From Lytechinus pictus (taxonomy: Eukaryota > Echinodermata > Echinoidea > Temnopleuroida > Toxopneustidae): a DNA stretch of 64,000 nt. Position 1 is the stretch's first letter, and each line of letters opens with the position of its first letter. Shown piece after piece: positions 32,997-47,900 of the stretch. Under the pieces are notes generated by a model. It was not told where the DNA came from. It worked only from the letters and a program-made list of their open reading frames with translations, and did not search any database. The position numbers and the translations under genes were made by a program. The stretch is from contig NC_087247.1 of assembly GCF_037042905.1 (NCBI RefSeq), forward strand, positions 56,133,920-56,197,919. The letters are read 5' to 3'.

Positions 32997-35900
32997 GTAG
33001 GGCACTACAGAGGGCTACTAGTTCTGGAAGGTATTTAGAATATTTTACTCTTGCTATAACCCAAATCGTAAAACAATTGCTAATACCTGATGCTGTTTTT
33101 AAGAAACTAAAGAATTATGCTATGTTTTATAGTTTATTTTTTATTATAAAAATAGGCATGTCACCCAGTCATCAATATCACATAAACCAAATATTAGACC
33201 AAATTAAATAGGTCAAGATGATAGTGTGGTTGTTTCTGAATAAATACAAATATAATTTGAGTACGCCATATAAAAGATAAATCTAGTAAAAATATGAAAT
33301 GAACAAGGATTATGATATGATATCATCATTTCTAACTGACATAATGTTTTGTCCTTTTGAAATACCTGGTACTCAGAATTCTTAAAATGAAATTAACAAG
33401 GATTATGATATTGTGGCGTAACCGGGCCCTGTCAGGGGGTAGCGATCTGCCGTCTTGCAGTCTCCAGAACCCGGTCCACGCTTCTCCTCACTTTTATATC
33501 TCTTTTGGGCAGATTCGCTCACAAAAGTCTATTGTGCAACGTGATACACTCTCACACTCCTATGAAATGCACCAAATCACCCGCTCACTCACCCTAAATC
33601 ATGCAAATGAAGCAACTTGGGAGATATTCAGTATACAGTTGAACTTGATTTATTCGGAGCTTACATCTTACAACCGCACGCCACCGCAGCTCCCAGCAAA
33701 CTGACGTACTTCTCCAATAATCGCAAAGCATACCACTACATAAACATATCGCCCTCTACGATTAAACTATGAGATACATCTTAAAGGTATAACTCATTAC
33801 GCTACACAATATGATAACATAATTTCCAACTGACATAATGTTTTAGAATTCTTAAAATGAAATGAACAAGGATTATGATATGATAACATCATTTTTAACT
33901 GACATAACGTTTTGTCCTTTTGAAATACCTGGTACTCAGAATTCTTAAAATGAAATGAACAAGGAATAAGATATGATAACATCCTTTTTAACTGACATAA
34001 CGTTTTGTCCTTTTTAAATACCTGGTACTCTTGGAATTCTTAGCACCAAGGCACTCAAGATCTAAAGATTTCAAGATATACATGTATAGTTTGTTATGCC
34101 TGCACTCACAGTAGTTGGTTCCGGCAGGGATTATGTTTTGGGAATGATTGTATTTGTACGTCTGTCCTTCATATCCTTGTTCTTGCAAAATGTTTAATCA
34201 ACTTCAAATTTGATCAATGCATCTGGCAAATTGACAAAAATCTGATCTGGTGGCATCAAGATCAAAGGTCCCAGCATTCATTGAAATGTCTTGTTCTTGT
34301 AATAACTAAATAACTATTTGAGGATGAACTTAAATCTTGGTTTATGCAATGTAAAAATTATATTGTTAGATTTGGAGTCACAAGGTCAAATGTAAATTGC
34401 CATACAGAGGTAATATATTGATATATTGAATATAATTCTTGTTCTTGCGAGAATCACGTAAGGAATGAACTTCAAATTTTGCTCATGTGTGCAAATGGTA
34501 GTGACAATTTTCTGATTTTGGATGACATTGTCAAAGGGCAAAGGATACCGAGGTCATTATTTCAACATATTAGGTGTGTAATATTTCTGATCTGGTATTG
34601 ATGGAGGCATAGCTAGGTTTTGACCCATTTTTGCAATCTGAAGATGAATTTAAAATGTATTTCTGTAAACATATTTTACAAATTTTCAAAAATTTAACAA
34701 AGATGGATTCAAATTCAAATTATGATTGAAACTTGGAAAAAGTGAGGACATGATAATAACAATAGAAATGTGGTTGCAGCTACATTGTCATCAGTGTCTG
34801 AAGATATTTACTTACTTGATATTAGATCATGGAGTTACACCCCTCTTACATCAAGTGGTGGTAGACTAAGAACTCCTGGTCGGACCCCTGGGAGAACACC
34901 TGGGTCTAGGAGTACAGTATTTGGAAGCTCAAGTACAACCCTTGGCGTCAATCCTCAGTCTTCGGTTCTTGTAGGTATGTTGCAGTGTTATGCATAATGT
35001 ACTTCTATGACTGTTGTAGGTTATTGCCAAAGACATTAAGAGATCAACGTTCAAATGCCACAGAGGTCATTTTACATTGAAATATCTTGTGCTCATGATA
35101 ACTAACTAACAACCCATTTAAGGCACCAATGATCTTGTTAGGTTTTGGGGTCATAAGGTCAGAGGGCAAGGGTCACAGAATTCATATGCATTGGAGTATA
35201 AAATAACCAAAGCACAATCATAGGGAATAATTTAAAACTTGACTCATGAATTATATAAACAAAGATGTTTTGATTAAATTCGGGGGTTCAAGGTAACAAA
35301 GTACATATCTTTAGGTCATTATACCTGATAATATTTCTTGGGACATATGAAGAAAAATTTGAGGAATGAATTCAACCTTTCATGGCCTATCTAATGTATG
35401 CATATTTGAGTGAACATAATCAAATTAGATTTTGGGGTCACAAGTTTAGAGGTCCTAGGATCATATTGATCTTTTGAAGTTAATAGGTGTACACTGCAAT
35501 ATAGATCTGATCTGGAAATGGCGGAAGTATGACATTGTCAACATTCGTCTTAACTGTCATATCATGATATGACAGTGCGGAATATATTTAAAAGATATTG
35601 AGTTTAAATGTTGCCACAAAATGGGTCAGAGGAACAACAGAACCAAGGATTATTGATGATTTCTCAATCACATACTATATATAAATGACCTATCATTGTA
35701 AAGCATGGAGTTTCTTCTTTCACCTGGTATAACTTGAATAATTCTTCATTCTCACATGAGTGAGTAAAACAATATGAAGTAATCATACCTGAAAGTTAAT
35801 TGATGGATGTAAAATTGAAGTCAGATATTTACAAAACTTTTGGGACATGTGATTTTTTTTTGAAGTCCAGATATTGTTCACCAAATGATTTTCTTTGTAC

Positions 35901-38900
35901 CGTATCCTTTCTTATTGTTTTTACTCACTCATACATGCATGAGGAATCGTCTACATTATACCATATAAAAGAGGAGACTAACATTTTGAATCCATCTAGT
36001 TCCTGTTTTGCAGGTATTGCTTAAGATGTTTGTAACTGATTTTTAAAGTAGACCTAGCTGTGATTGCAGTGTCATTATTATTGGACCAAGGGCTTACACT
36101 ATCTAAGGTAGATGTGGAAATATAGGAATACACGTACGAACCCTCAATTTCATTATGACACAGTTTTAATTTCTATTTGAAGGTTTCCCTACATCCTGTC
36201 TTGATTAGATCTGTCTATCTCTCCTCTTTCAATCTTTAGTGCACTTCAGATAAATGCAATTCAACTTTGACCCCCCAAAATGCAAGCCCTCAAAACAGAC
36301 ATGAGATGAATTAGCTTGTGTCAGATTTTCATGACTGTTTTTTTTTTAATTAAAAAGAAATACTAATGATTATTGACTGGCCTTGATAGGGGTAGGATAT
36401 ATTTTTGCGGTTTCACATTTATGGTATAGCTTTCAAATAGAGGTTTCAAAATAAGGTCATGAGATAAAGTTTTGCTCAACACTTAATTTTGAAATCTAAT
36501 TCAAAATCTATTATATAAAAGTCTGGGAAAAAAATTGTAAGCATTAAGAATGTCCAGATTCTCTTTTTTCCTGTATAATTGCACTGATGAATACTTTCCA
36601 TGTTATAGGTATGTAAAAATGTGCCAAAAGGCATAGTTCATAACAAAAATTAGTTAGACATGAATATAATGCTTTGTAGAGTAATAAATCATGTAATCCT
36701 TTAGTGTGTAAGTGGCTTTACATACCTTTCAGGATGATACATGTATGTGGGACTAAGGGCCTGCTGCACATGATCCATTAATGCACCAATATACATACAC
36801 ATGTATATTTACTACAGTGTATAACCCATGCCTAAGTGCTGGGAAATGAGCCACAATAACATCCTTTAAATTGCCAAAGTTAAAGACGTAGATATCTTTA
36901 ATCAGGAGTAACACTTAAATTTGAAAATTTTGAAAATGTTGGTATTATAAAAGGCATATTTCATGAAACCTGTGAGAATACTCCCAAAGCAGAGATTAGA
37001 TCAATGAGCTGATGATTGATTTAAGGAATGTAAATTTCATTATTAGATCTGAGGTAATTAAAAAAAAAGAAAAAAAAATGATTAAAAACAACAAAATGTC
37101 ATAAAATGCATGCTTAATATAAATTCATATCACATTGTTCTTTATAGTCAAAATATTGTTTATATAATGTGCACACAAAAGAAAAAAAATATGAGGATTA
37201 TGGACCAATGAACTGGTTGATATGGAAATATTTTAAAGTTAATATAATCAGATATATACCAAAAATACCAAAAGTACTTCATCTTCTTTCTATATATTAT
37301 CTTGACTGTATTTTATTGAATAGCCATTGTAGAAGGGAGAGGTATAGCTCAGGGTGAAATAGGGATGGCTAGTATTGACCTGAAGCAGCCTGAACTGATA
37401 TTATCACAGGTAGGCCCTTGATGTTCTTAATTTTCATTTATATATTTCAATTGGACTTGCTCAAAATATGACTAATAAATGTTCATATACATTCATAATC
37501 CCCTCCCTACTTTTCAAAAACCTACTTTCAACATCTTTTTTTTTTGGTTGAAAATCCATGGAAAGGTTGCACACCAGATCCTTCTTTGTCTTTCTTAGAT
37601 ATGTAAAAACCCACCAACGCCTTAACGCTGTTTTCAAATGTTTAATTTTCCATGTTTCACCATAAATTGAATTTTTTTTATTCCATATTTTTGTTTTTTC
37701 TTGTGTGTGTGGGGCACTATTGCTTGTGATGCTTGGTTCATTACTTTGAGATATATGAATATATCACTGGATTTATACATTATTTTGTTTCTCTCTTTAA
37801 TTTAATCTATATATAGTATATTCATAGACATAACAAACATTTGTTTGATTTGATATATGCATATTAACCTATTATGTAATTCAGTTCTCAGATAGTCAGA
37901 CCTATGTGAAAGTAACAACAAAGCTTCAAGTATTGCAGCCGATTGAGGTAAGTTATCTGCAAAATACCATACACATTTTTTTTAATTCATAAAATTTATC
38001 TGAAATATTAGCCCTGAGCACTATAAAAAATGTATTATGGAATGCTTGTACTAACAAGATCATTTATTAGAGACTATGTAATGATTAATATTGCTTTTGT
38101 AATCTTGAATATGTTTGAAGTGCCAAATAAATACTAAATAAATAAACCCTAGCATTCTTTTGTTTAAAAAATATTTTGAACGATATTAAGGCATTTTTTT
38201 CCAATTTGATATTTATGTATTTGCTGATAGCATGTTCTTGATGGTTACTGATTTTGGAGTACATTGCTTTATCTTCTTCTGTAAGCTGTCAATTTTGGTT
38301 TATATGAATTGTTGCATTATATATTGTTGTGTTATTTACAGATCATTATGCCTCATACAGCATGTGAAGGAGGAGCAATGACAAAGCTTTTCAAGCTTAT
38401 TAGTGATAATTTCCAGGGTCTTGATGTCACAACAGTTCAACGCAAATATTTCAATGAAACAAAAGGTATTACTCATAGTAGCAATACTGAAATGACATGA
38501 CATTATTCACAGCATTTGTTTGGTGTCTTATCTGTTTTATATTCAAAGATGTAAAAATCAAAAATATGAAATAGAATTTTTTAGATCAGAAAATATTAGT
38601 CTTAAGTAAAATTTGGTATTGAATTTATAACTGAGCTGTAATCAATTTTGTAAATGAATTATTGACCCTGTCATTATGGAAGCAGCTTTGGTTGAAACAT
38701 GTTTATTTATTTTTTGTTTTTTAATGTGTGTGCTGAATAAATTTATGTGAAGAAATCGACATGACAAGTAAATGTAGTATACATTTGTAAAACTGAATTA
38801 ATTTAGTTACAGTAACTTCATTTTTTTACAGGGCTGTCAGTAGTCAAGCAGTTATGTGTTGCAGACTTCAGTGCAGTTGAAATGGAAATCACATCAAAGT

Positions 38901-41900
38901 GAGTATAACTCTTTCAAAATGAATCTGTTGAAACATTAGATCTCTCAGAGTAAAAAACACAGCCCTTCATCCTTTTTTTTCATACAAGCAAATAACTTGA
39001 ATCAGTAGTATAGAAATTAAAACAGTTTAATGTTTATAGTTTACTTGAAGTTACATACTAAGTTGATTCCCAAAAATGTCAATAAATTCCTGAATAGAGA
39101 AAGAGAGCAATATTAATATTGTTATTTATGACGCACAAATTAAAAAAAATCACCCACATAACAGTTGGAATCGTGGTATGGATATTTCTTAACTAATTCT
39201 ACCAACAATTAAATATCAGAATTAGAATTATTTTTCCAACAAAATGATCTGCCTTGCGCCACGCTGAGCATAGCACTGCTTATGGTCAATCCAATAGCAA
39301 AATAAAACAGTTGAGGAATGACTGAGATTGTTGCCTGAATGACTGAAGTTTGACTGGAAAGAATATGTTAATTCAAGATTCATTTAGTGGTCAATGTATG
39401 CATTAAAAAAAAATTGGTTTCCAATGGCTTTACCAATAAGTATACACAAAGATGAAAAATACAGTATAACATCACTTTTCACCACCATCATAATGGTTGT
39501 GAAAAGTGTTTCAAAGTATATAAGAAAGAAGAGTGAAATGTAAATCTTTGAAATGAATTCACTTTTTCTTTTAAACATCATTGTATTGAAAACCATGTTC
39601 ACAATTTTCTCACAAATGTAGTTAAAGATGATGCTTACATCATTTTTGAAAATGAACTACAATGCACCAAAAACCACTTAAAAAGTTGGGTGTGTTAAAA
39701 TGTTATCACAGTTGACTTTGATCTTATAAACACTGCAAAATAGAATACAGTATTGGATGACTTAAGTCAGATAACCTTGTCTGTACTTATGCTTTATTAA
39801 TAATCAAAATTGTGTAATGCTCATTTTTATGAGACAAAGACAGTTTGAGAATATGAATCTGGATGGCCAATCAAGATCATTTTCACATTCTCACTTTGTT
39901 TAGTACACTAACCAAGAGCCAGTTACAATGTGTATTTCATATTTAACCCCCAACACAAACTCATTTCTTCTGTTATAAATAATAATCATTTGTTCCTTTA
40001 ATGTTTCCTATTAATAAGGCAAAACTTTTTTTTATTTTCCCTTTGTTAGATACTACTGCCTTGCAGCAGCAGCTGCTCTATTGAAGTATGTAGAGTTCAT
40101 CCAGAATTCTGTTTATGCACCAAATTCATTGAAAGTAGTCTTTAAAGGGAGTGAGCAATCAGCTGTAATAGGTATGTGTTAATAGGAAAATCCTCCATGA
40201 TGTTTCTTATCAATAGGAATGTTGCCTATCATACTCTTATACTCTTTCTTTACTGAAAATATTATCTGTAAATATAAACCATTTAAGCATAATTTGAAAA
40301 AGTGTAGATTAAATGTTTCACTATTTATCTGGGTACCCCAACAGCTTGAATCATTAGCTATTTTCTGTTGTAATTTTAGTGTATGCAATGCAAATGTGAC
40401 ATGCTTGTTTTGTTTGTTTTACTTTTCTTTTCAATGCAAATGCATAGGAATCTACATACATTATAATAATGTGGAGATTGAGTGATTCAATTTACATTTG
40501 GCATATCAAACTGAATGATTAAAATGAAATAAGTTTTAAGTAAACAAAAATAACGCCTTAAAGTTTTTAGCTTGTGGGCCTGAAGTGAAATTAATTTCTG
40601 TGTCTAAAATGGTCTCAAGTTGTGGTTTAACCTGGATAGCTAAATGTGATGCAATTCTCCATAACTAGGTAATAATTATCATATTTGGCACACTAACAAT
40701 TACAAACTTCTTACAAAACATCTTGAAACGGTAAATTTAATAGTTTTTTTTTTCTTTACCATTAAAACAGGGGAAAGATCTTAGTGAACTTACATGAAAC
40801 CTACTATGTAAACTATAATAACAGGTTTGACTTTAAAAGTTTCATTTTATATTTCTTAATCTAGATTTGTTTAGAACAACAATATCATATGGATTCTTTG
40901 AGCTACACTCAAAGAGTGTTTGCTTATTGTTCTTTATTGACAAACAAACCACTTATCACTTATCTTGTGGTGAAAAAATCATGCACATATTGTAGATTAT
41001 GACATAGATGGGTGTGTGCCCTCCGTGCTTTATTACACTATTTTGGAGACAGTTTATTAAATATTTTGATTGATTTGATTTGTATTCATATTTGTTAGCT
41101 GGAACGAGATTATTTAAAGTAAAAATAATTTAAGTGTAGGATGTTATCAAAAGGGTTATGATGCTTTCAATCAAGCAATATGGCAAAAATTCTCTTTGGA
41201 GATAAACTCACCCTATAAGGTTTATCACTATCAGGACCGCAATGTGTTATGGGATTGAAAAGGGGTTAAATACTCTGCAGCGCGCGTGCGGGGAGCTAGC
41301 TTGATTGCCCCCTTTTCGATCCCATAACGCATTGCGGTTCTGATTTGATTTGATTTTATTTTATTCGTCAAGAATATCACAGGAGATTACAATGAACTTG
41401 AAGAATACCTTGACAGGATAGCCCATGAAAGCCGAAAGGCTTATTTCCAATGGGGTCCCATAGTTAGTATAAAACATTAACATATTGTAACAAAAAGTAT
41501 TAACTACGACAAGTACTGGAATATGGAGAAAAAACAAATAAAATACATACATATCCATCAGTCAAATAATATGCAAACATCTGAAGCAAACAACAATCTT
41601 CCTAATATATGAAACAAGATTATATTTTAACTTACCCTACATTATCTACAATACTAGAAACCAACTGTACAAAATGTGTGATTTTTACTGGTAATACTGC
41701 TCTCGAGTAGCTTCCAGTTTTAGGTGCTTCTTTAATGCACTCTTAAATTGAGAAAATATTTTAACTGCTTTTACTTGGTTAGGAAGAGCATTCCAAGATT
41801 GGATGCCATTAAAATAAAAAGTGTTCCCTATATGTCCTTCACGTTTTGGTAATACAAAATTAAAATTACTATTTCGAGTATCGTACCTATGGATATTTGA

Positions 41901-44900
41901 TACACGGGTGAAATTATTTGCTATATAATGATCTAATGTATCCGAATATAATATTTTATGCACATGGTGTAATACTAATTGTTGTGATCTGTGATCTCCA
42001 TGAAGTAATCCTGCCTTTTCAAGTTCATTACATCCGACATGTGCTCTTGGTCCTAAAACATTTATGTATCTCACAATTTTATTTTGAATTATTCTTAGCT
42101 TTTTCTTATCCGTAACACCCAGACTACCGTACCAAGCCGCATTAGCATAGTCGAATAGACATTGTATTAAAGCAAAGCATAAAATACGTCTAGACTTCAT
42201 ATTCAAACAGGTTTGATATCTATACACAAATTTTAAGCGTGAATTTGCCTTTTTGACGATTGAGTCTACCAAACCCGTCCATGATAGGTTACATGTTAAA
42301 TTAATTCCCAAATATTTCACAGAATCTTTTCTGTCAATTACCTGATTATTATATGAAACCTTGAAATCGTGTGTATATCTTAACTTTCGTTTTGAACAAA
42401 ATAAAATGCTTTCTGTTTTCCCAACGTGTAAACTAAGCTTGTTGTCAGACATCCATTCAATGCAATTTGCCAAATCTGCACTAAGTGTTTTATCAATTAT
42501 CTTGGGATTTGTATCTGAATATAGCAAGACACTATTATCAGCATATAAAATTAATTTAGATTCGTTAATACAAGTACACATATCATTGATGTAAGACATA
42601 AAAAGAATGGGGCCTAAAATGCTTCCTTGAGGGACTCCGCATTTAATAGGCAGTGAATCAGAAAGAACCATCTGCATGGTAACTACTTGATGACGGTTAG
42701 ATAAACATGATCTAAACCATGTCACACATGCAGAGTCTAAACCCATCACTTCTAATTTCTTTAAAAGTATGTTATGATTTACAGTATCAAAGGCTTTTTG
42801 TAAGTCTAGGAGAACCATTCCAACCATGCGCCCATGTGAAATTTTGTTCCTGATAAAATCTGTTAAATGTATTAAACAAGTTTCAGTGGAATATCCGTTA
42901 CGAAAGCCGGACTGAAATTTATATATTAGCTTGGTTTCTTGAAAGTATTTCTCCACTTGAGCATGAACAGATTTTTCCAAGATTTTCGACACTACACTTA
43001 ATACACTTATAGGCCTATAATTACTAACGTCAGTTTTTATGTAGCAGGGTAACTTTTGCAAATTTCATATCATCAGGAAAGGTAGAAGACATAAGAGATA
43101 AATTAATAACATAATTCAAAGGTTTGTACAAATTTCTTGCCCCATCTTTTGAAAATCTTGCAGGTATCATATCTAGACCAGTACTTTTTGATATTTTCAA
43201 CCTATTTAGTTAATCTAAAACAAATTTTTCTGTAACAGGGGAAAAATGAAAACTACCTTTTGAAATACCCTTTTCTTCATAAAACTTTTGAAATTGGTCA
43301 CTTTCTGCATGAAATTTGTTTGTATTTATTACATTCTCCACAAAAGTGCACCAATAGGATTGGACAAACTTTCAAATTTCGACATACGAAAATTAATTAA
43401 ACTCATTTGAATTCAGAAACTTTAATACTTTGAGAACACATAACAACAAACGGGCGATTTTTTACCCCAACATATTTTTCAAGAAATAGCATTGAACTTG
43501 AACACCTTTTTACATAGTTTTTACCACCCGTCAGATACGTTACCATTAGGCCTTAGACAAGAAAATCGCTGTGGATGTATCATTTGTGGACCAATAGTAT
43601 CAGTAAATATTTCAAAGTAAACGTAACTAATATACACACATGATTAAAAAGTAGTTCTTGAAATTTGATTGGTCGAGATGTATCAAAATGATAGATGTTA
43701 GAAGTCTGTAAGTCAAAATCAGCGCGAAAAAAATAGTATATTTTCAGATAAAATACATAACCTAAATTGCAATTCATATCTCTACTATAATTTGATCTTA
43801 TATTGCTTTGAAACATTAATAAAAATCATACATAAATACTGAAATTATTAAAGAAATTTCATTGTAAGCACACTTTACTACAGATTTCATACATTCTGAA
43901 TTACAAGAAAAGAGAAAATTGGTAACGTATCTGACATACTTCCACAAAATTTCGTTTACTGTGGTTTATATCTCAAGATAACGATAAACTCAATCGTGCA
44001 ATATATTTTACATCCAAACGAATTATCAACTACGAACATTCAGATTTATCATCCCGATTAAAAAACACTGCTCAGTAATGCAAAGTCATGTATTCATCTA
44101 TAGCATGTATACGTGCATACATATAAACAAAATTTACGCAATAACATAATTATGTTCTGTTTGAAATGTATGAGCTAAACTTTTGATTTGAAGTGCACAA
44201 TGTAGTCCATTTCCTTCTATAAACTCATTGATAAGATATCTAACACTATTAAGATGGAACAATATCATCAAATTTATTACCTGCGAGTGCAAGGCAAATA
44301 TATAACTGTAATATGTCAATATGGTAACGTATCTTACAGACATCTATACTACAAAATGTTGTTACTGTGACTTATAATAGTAACATGCGTAAACTCACTC
44401 TTGCATTTGTCTTACATCAAAATGTTATATCCACCTCGAACATAATGATTATTTATGATGATCACCTTGACATAGTTCAGTAAGTAAAATTATGCATCGA
44501 TAAACAAACACAGACAAAATTAACCTATATGTAAGACATAATTATAATACTGTTTCAAATATATGACCAAAGCTTTTGATTTCTAATGTGTACAGTCTAT
44601 TATGTAGCTTTGTTAACTTTTAATGAAATATGTAACATCATGCAGTTTGGAAAAACATGATAAATTTGATTACATCCGAGTATTTAGACAAATATATAAC
44701 TGCAACGTAGGGTAACGTATTTGACTGTTGATAATATAAACTTATAAGTAGGCCTACAATGTTATTTCACTTGGGCTATACTTGGTGTTTCGGCTCTGCT
44801 CCCAAAAAAAAGAACCTTCTTAAATTGTATAAAAGATCTCATTCTTAACAATTATTAACACTGAATAGTTATAAAAAGATTTGTATAAATTAATGTATTT

Positions 44901-47900
44901 CCACATGTTCTGTCATAATTTTTTTTTTTTAATTTAAAGAGAGCCAAGGAGCTATACGGTAGATAATGGTGGTAACGTAGCAGACACAACTCTCAAGTTA
45001 TTAAAATGTCTTTGTAGCACATCTGATTCATCATCCACTCAAATATTTCGGTACATTAAAGCTTACACTATATTGACGGATTCTACTTTTTCATATTTTT
45101 GTACATTTAGAGAGCCAAGACAAAAAAAACTAGACTACGGAATCAAAATATTCTCCTTCCAAATATCAGTTGACAATTAACATTATGTTGCCGCTTGTAC
45201 GTAATGTGACAAGTATTAAAGCAAAAAGCCGGGTAAAAAAAATGATTAGCATGATTTAAGAAGGAAAATACAAACCGGATAACAACCGACAGCAAGTAAA
45301 GAAAATATTATATTTCAAAATTTCACATTTTCAGAAAACATATTCTAATGAGCAAGTTGTTAATGTCATCCCCTCATAATTTGTCACGTTTAAATGACAT
45401 TTTGGATTTTTTTTGCCAGCATTGAGGCAACCATACCCCTTTAAGATATGTCAGAACAAATATTTCAGAACAAATAGCATCTCTCATTCATTTTGTTTTT
45501 ATTTGGGGTTAGTTGAATAGGAAAACTTTACTGTATCATATTTGATAAATGGATTTTTTAAAGGATTTCTGTAAATTAAATGTGGAGAAAATTGTAAGGG
45601 AATTACATCATTAACTTGCTCATAAAAAAAAATTAATAACGTCATTATTTTCCTTTTTTATCAAAATATGCCATTTTCATCATTCTTGCATCACAGGGAA
45701 AGGATTCCTTTTCTTTGTAGATTGTTCGAAAAATAGGAGGATATGGAAAGTGCATAAATACACGTAATGCTGTCCAAATATTTGTCTCCTGCAAATTCTA
45801 ATATTGATCCTTTTACTTAATTTGTGCTTCTTTATATTTTTTGGCCAAATCTTCGATTAGTGTCAACTGTTCGATGGTTAACTCAGATTTTCTCTCCGAC
45901 TTTCCGGATCTCAGCACGCGTTTGACCCATGTCTTTTTTTTCTCTGAAATAAACGAGAGACAGAGGAAAAATATCAGCATGGGAGTTTTATATGTACATT
46001 ATTTTATAATTAATACCAAATAAATATAAAATAGTTAGTCGTCGTGTACATAAAAACATGACATTAATATCTAATAAGATACGTTACCAGTCGGGTAAGA
46101 TACGTTACCGTGCCTATCTGGTAACATTATAATGTTCATGCGAGCTATCACACACACTAAACAATCGCATGCATACGTGTTAGATGTCTTAAGCCTATAA
46201 CTGTTCCATCAACTTCAAATAACTCTCAAATGTATCATAATGTCAAACTGATAAATGAACTATATTCTGTTAATATTCAAAAAATGAAAATTCTTACCAA
46301 CCACGTAGCTGGGATGAATAACAAACGGCGAGAAGCCTTACATCTCCCTCAGACTCTCAGCACGTAACGCTCAATGCTTTGAAGGGTGGAGAAGCACTAA
46401 AAGCGTGTGCAAAATTAGAGAATGCGCGAATGGGCCTATCAACGCGCAATGCGGTAACGTATATGACGGCCTTTAGGATCAACCTTGTGTTTTCACAAAA
46501 TAACAGCCTATTCTTTCGTAACTCCCATGTATTACCATAAGCAATGTAGAGTGCTCTAAAACAAAATACATTATAACTTTGTTAACCAAGTTATTTTTCT
46601 GTAATAGAGCAAAGTTTCAGTAACGTATCTTATTTTACCTTATAATGGTAACATACACAATTGAAAACTTTGTGTCTGAAGATATTCATTATTATAGAGA
46701 TTCAGTATACACTATTTGTATTTATATAGTCTTTAAATGGACTTCAATCACTACACCGAAATACAGATCACTGCATTATTGTCTTCGTTCTTTTTAGGGC
46801 GTCATACAAAAAGTAACGTATCTTATCCCGATTTGGAGACACCTTCGCTAAGACCGCAGGAAAAAATATACAAAAGTTTTTTCGCCAAGCAATATGCTTT
46901 TTTATTTAGGCACCGAAGGCACTATAAATTAGTGGACAAAACATGAAGTTCGGATATTACGGTAAAGAGCGGGAGTATGAAATATAATCACACAGGTCGC
47001 TGGAGACATGGGTATAATGAGCATATATATATTTTGTGGTGTCGTATATAATTTTTTCATGAGGTGGGGTGACCTCAGTTGATTTTAATTTTACTCAACA
47101 TATTCTGTAGTATAAATAAAAGTCAAAAAATTGGTTTCCTGATGAATTAAATTATGGTTTATAGCCTAGACAAGGTTGGAGACACGAAAATATCCTTTGG
47201 TGCCCCTTTTCGGAGAATGGCCCATTTACTGGTAATTTACAAACTAGCTTGTCGGCCACAGTCGTAAAATAACGATTAAACTCATTTGCAATTTTAGCCT
47301 TATCATGACTTAATTCACCTTGCACATTAATAACCGTTTTTTCATCAGATTTCCCTTTACTTTTTAGACCTAAACCTTTCAAATTCTTCCACAATTTTCT
47401 AGAGTCATGTTTGTTTTCTTCGATTCGTTGTTGAAAATATTCGTTTTTGGCACTTCTTACCTTCCTTTGAACTAAATTCCTTAAAACTTTATATTTTCTT
47501 TCAATGTCTAAATTGCCAATGTTCCTTTTTTAATATTTTTGTAAGCTACATTTCTCTCTTTAATTAAAACAATAATTTCATGGTTCATCCATTTTTCAGT
47601 TGATTGCTTAATTCTTACCTCTTTCAGAGGTGCGCTCATATCTATAATTGATAAGAATATAGATTTAGAATTTGCCCAAGCCATATTTACATCGTTACAT
47701 TCAGTTACCTTGGACCAGTCTGATCGGGATAACTTTAAAGTGAAATTATCTACATTAAAACCTTTTAATCTCCTGATGGATACAGTTCTGTGGTGCCCAA
47801 ATATGGGCCTAACAATCTTTCTTGAACAATAAATTAATAAATGATCACTTATACCTAGGTCAATAACACCACTTTGACTAATATGCTCTACTTTACTACA

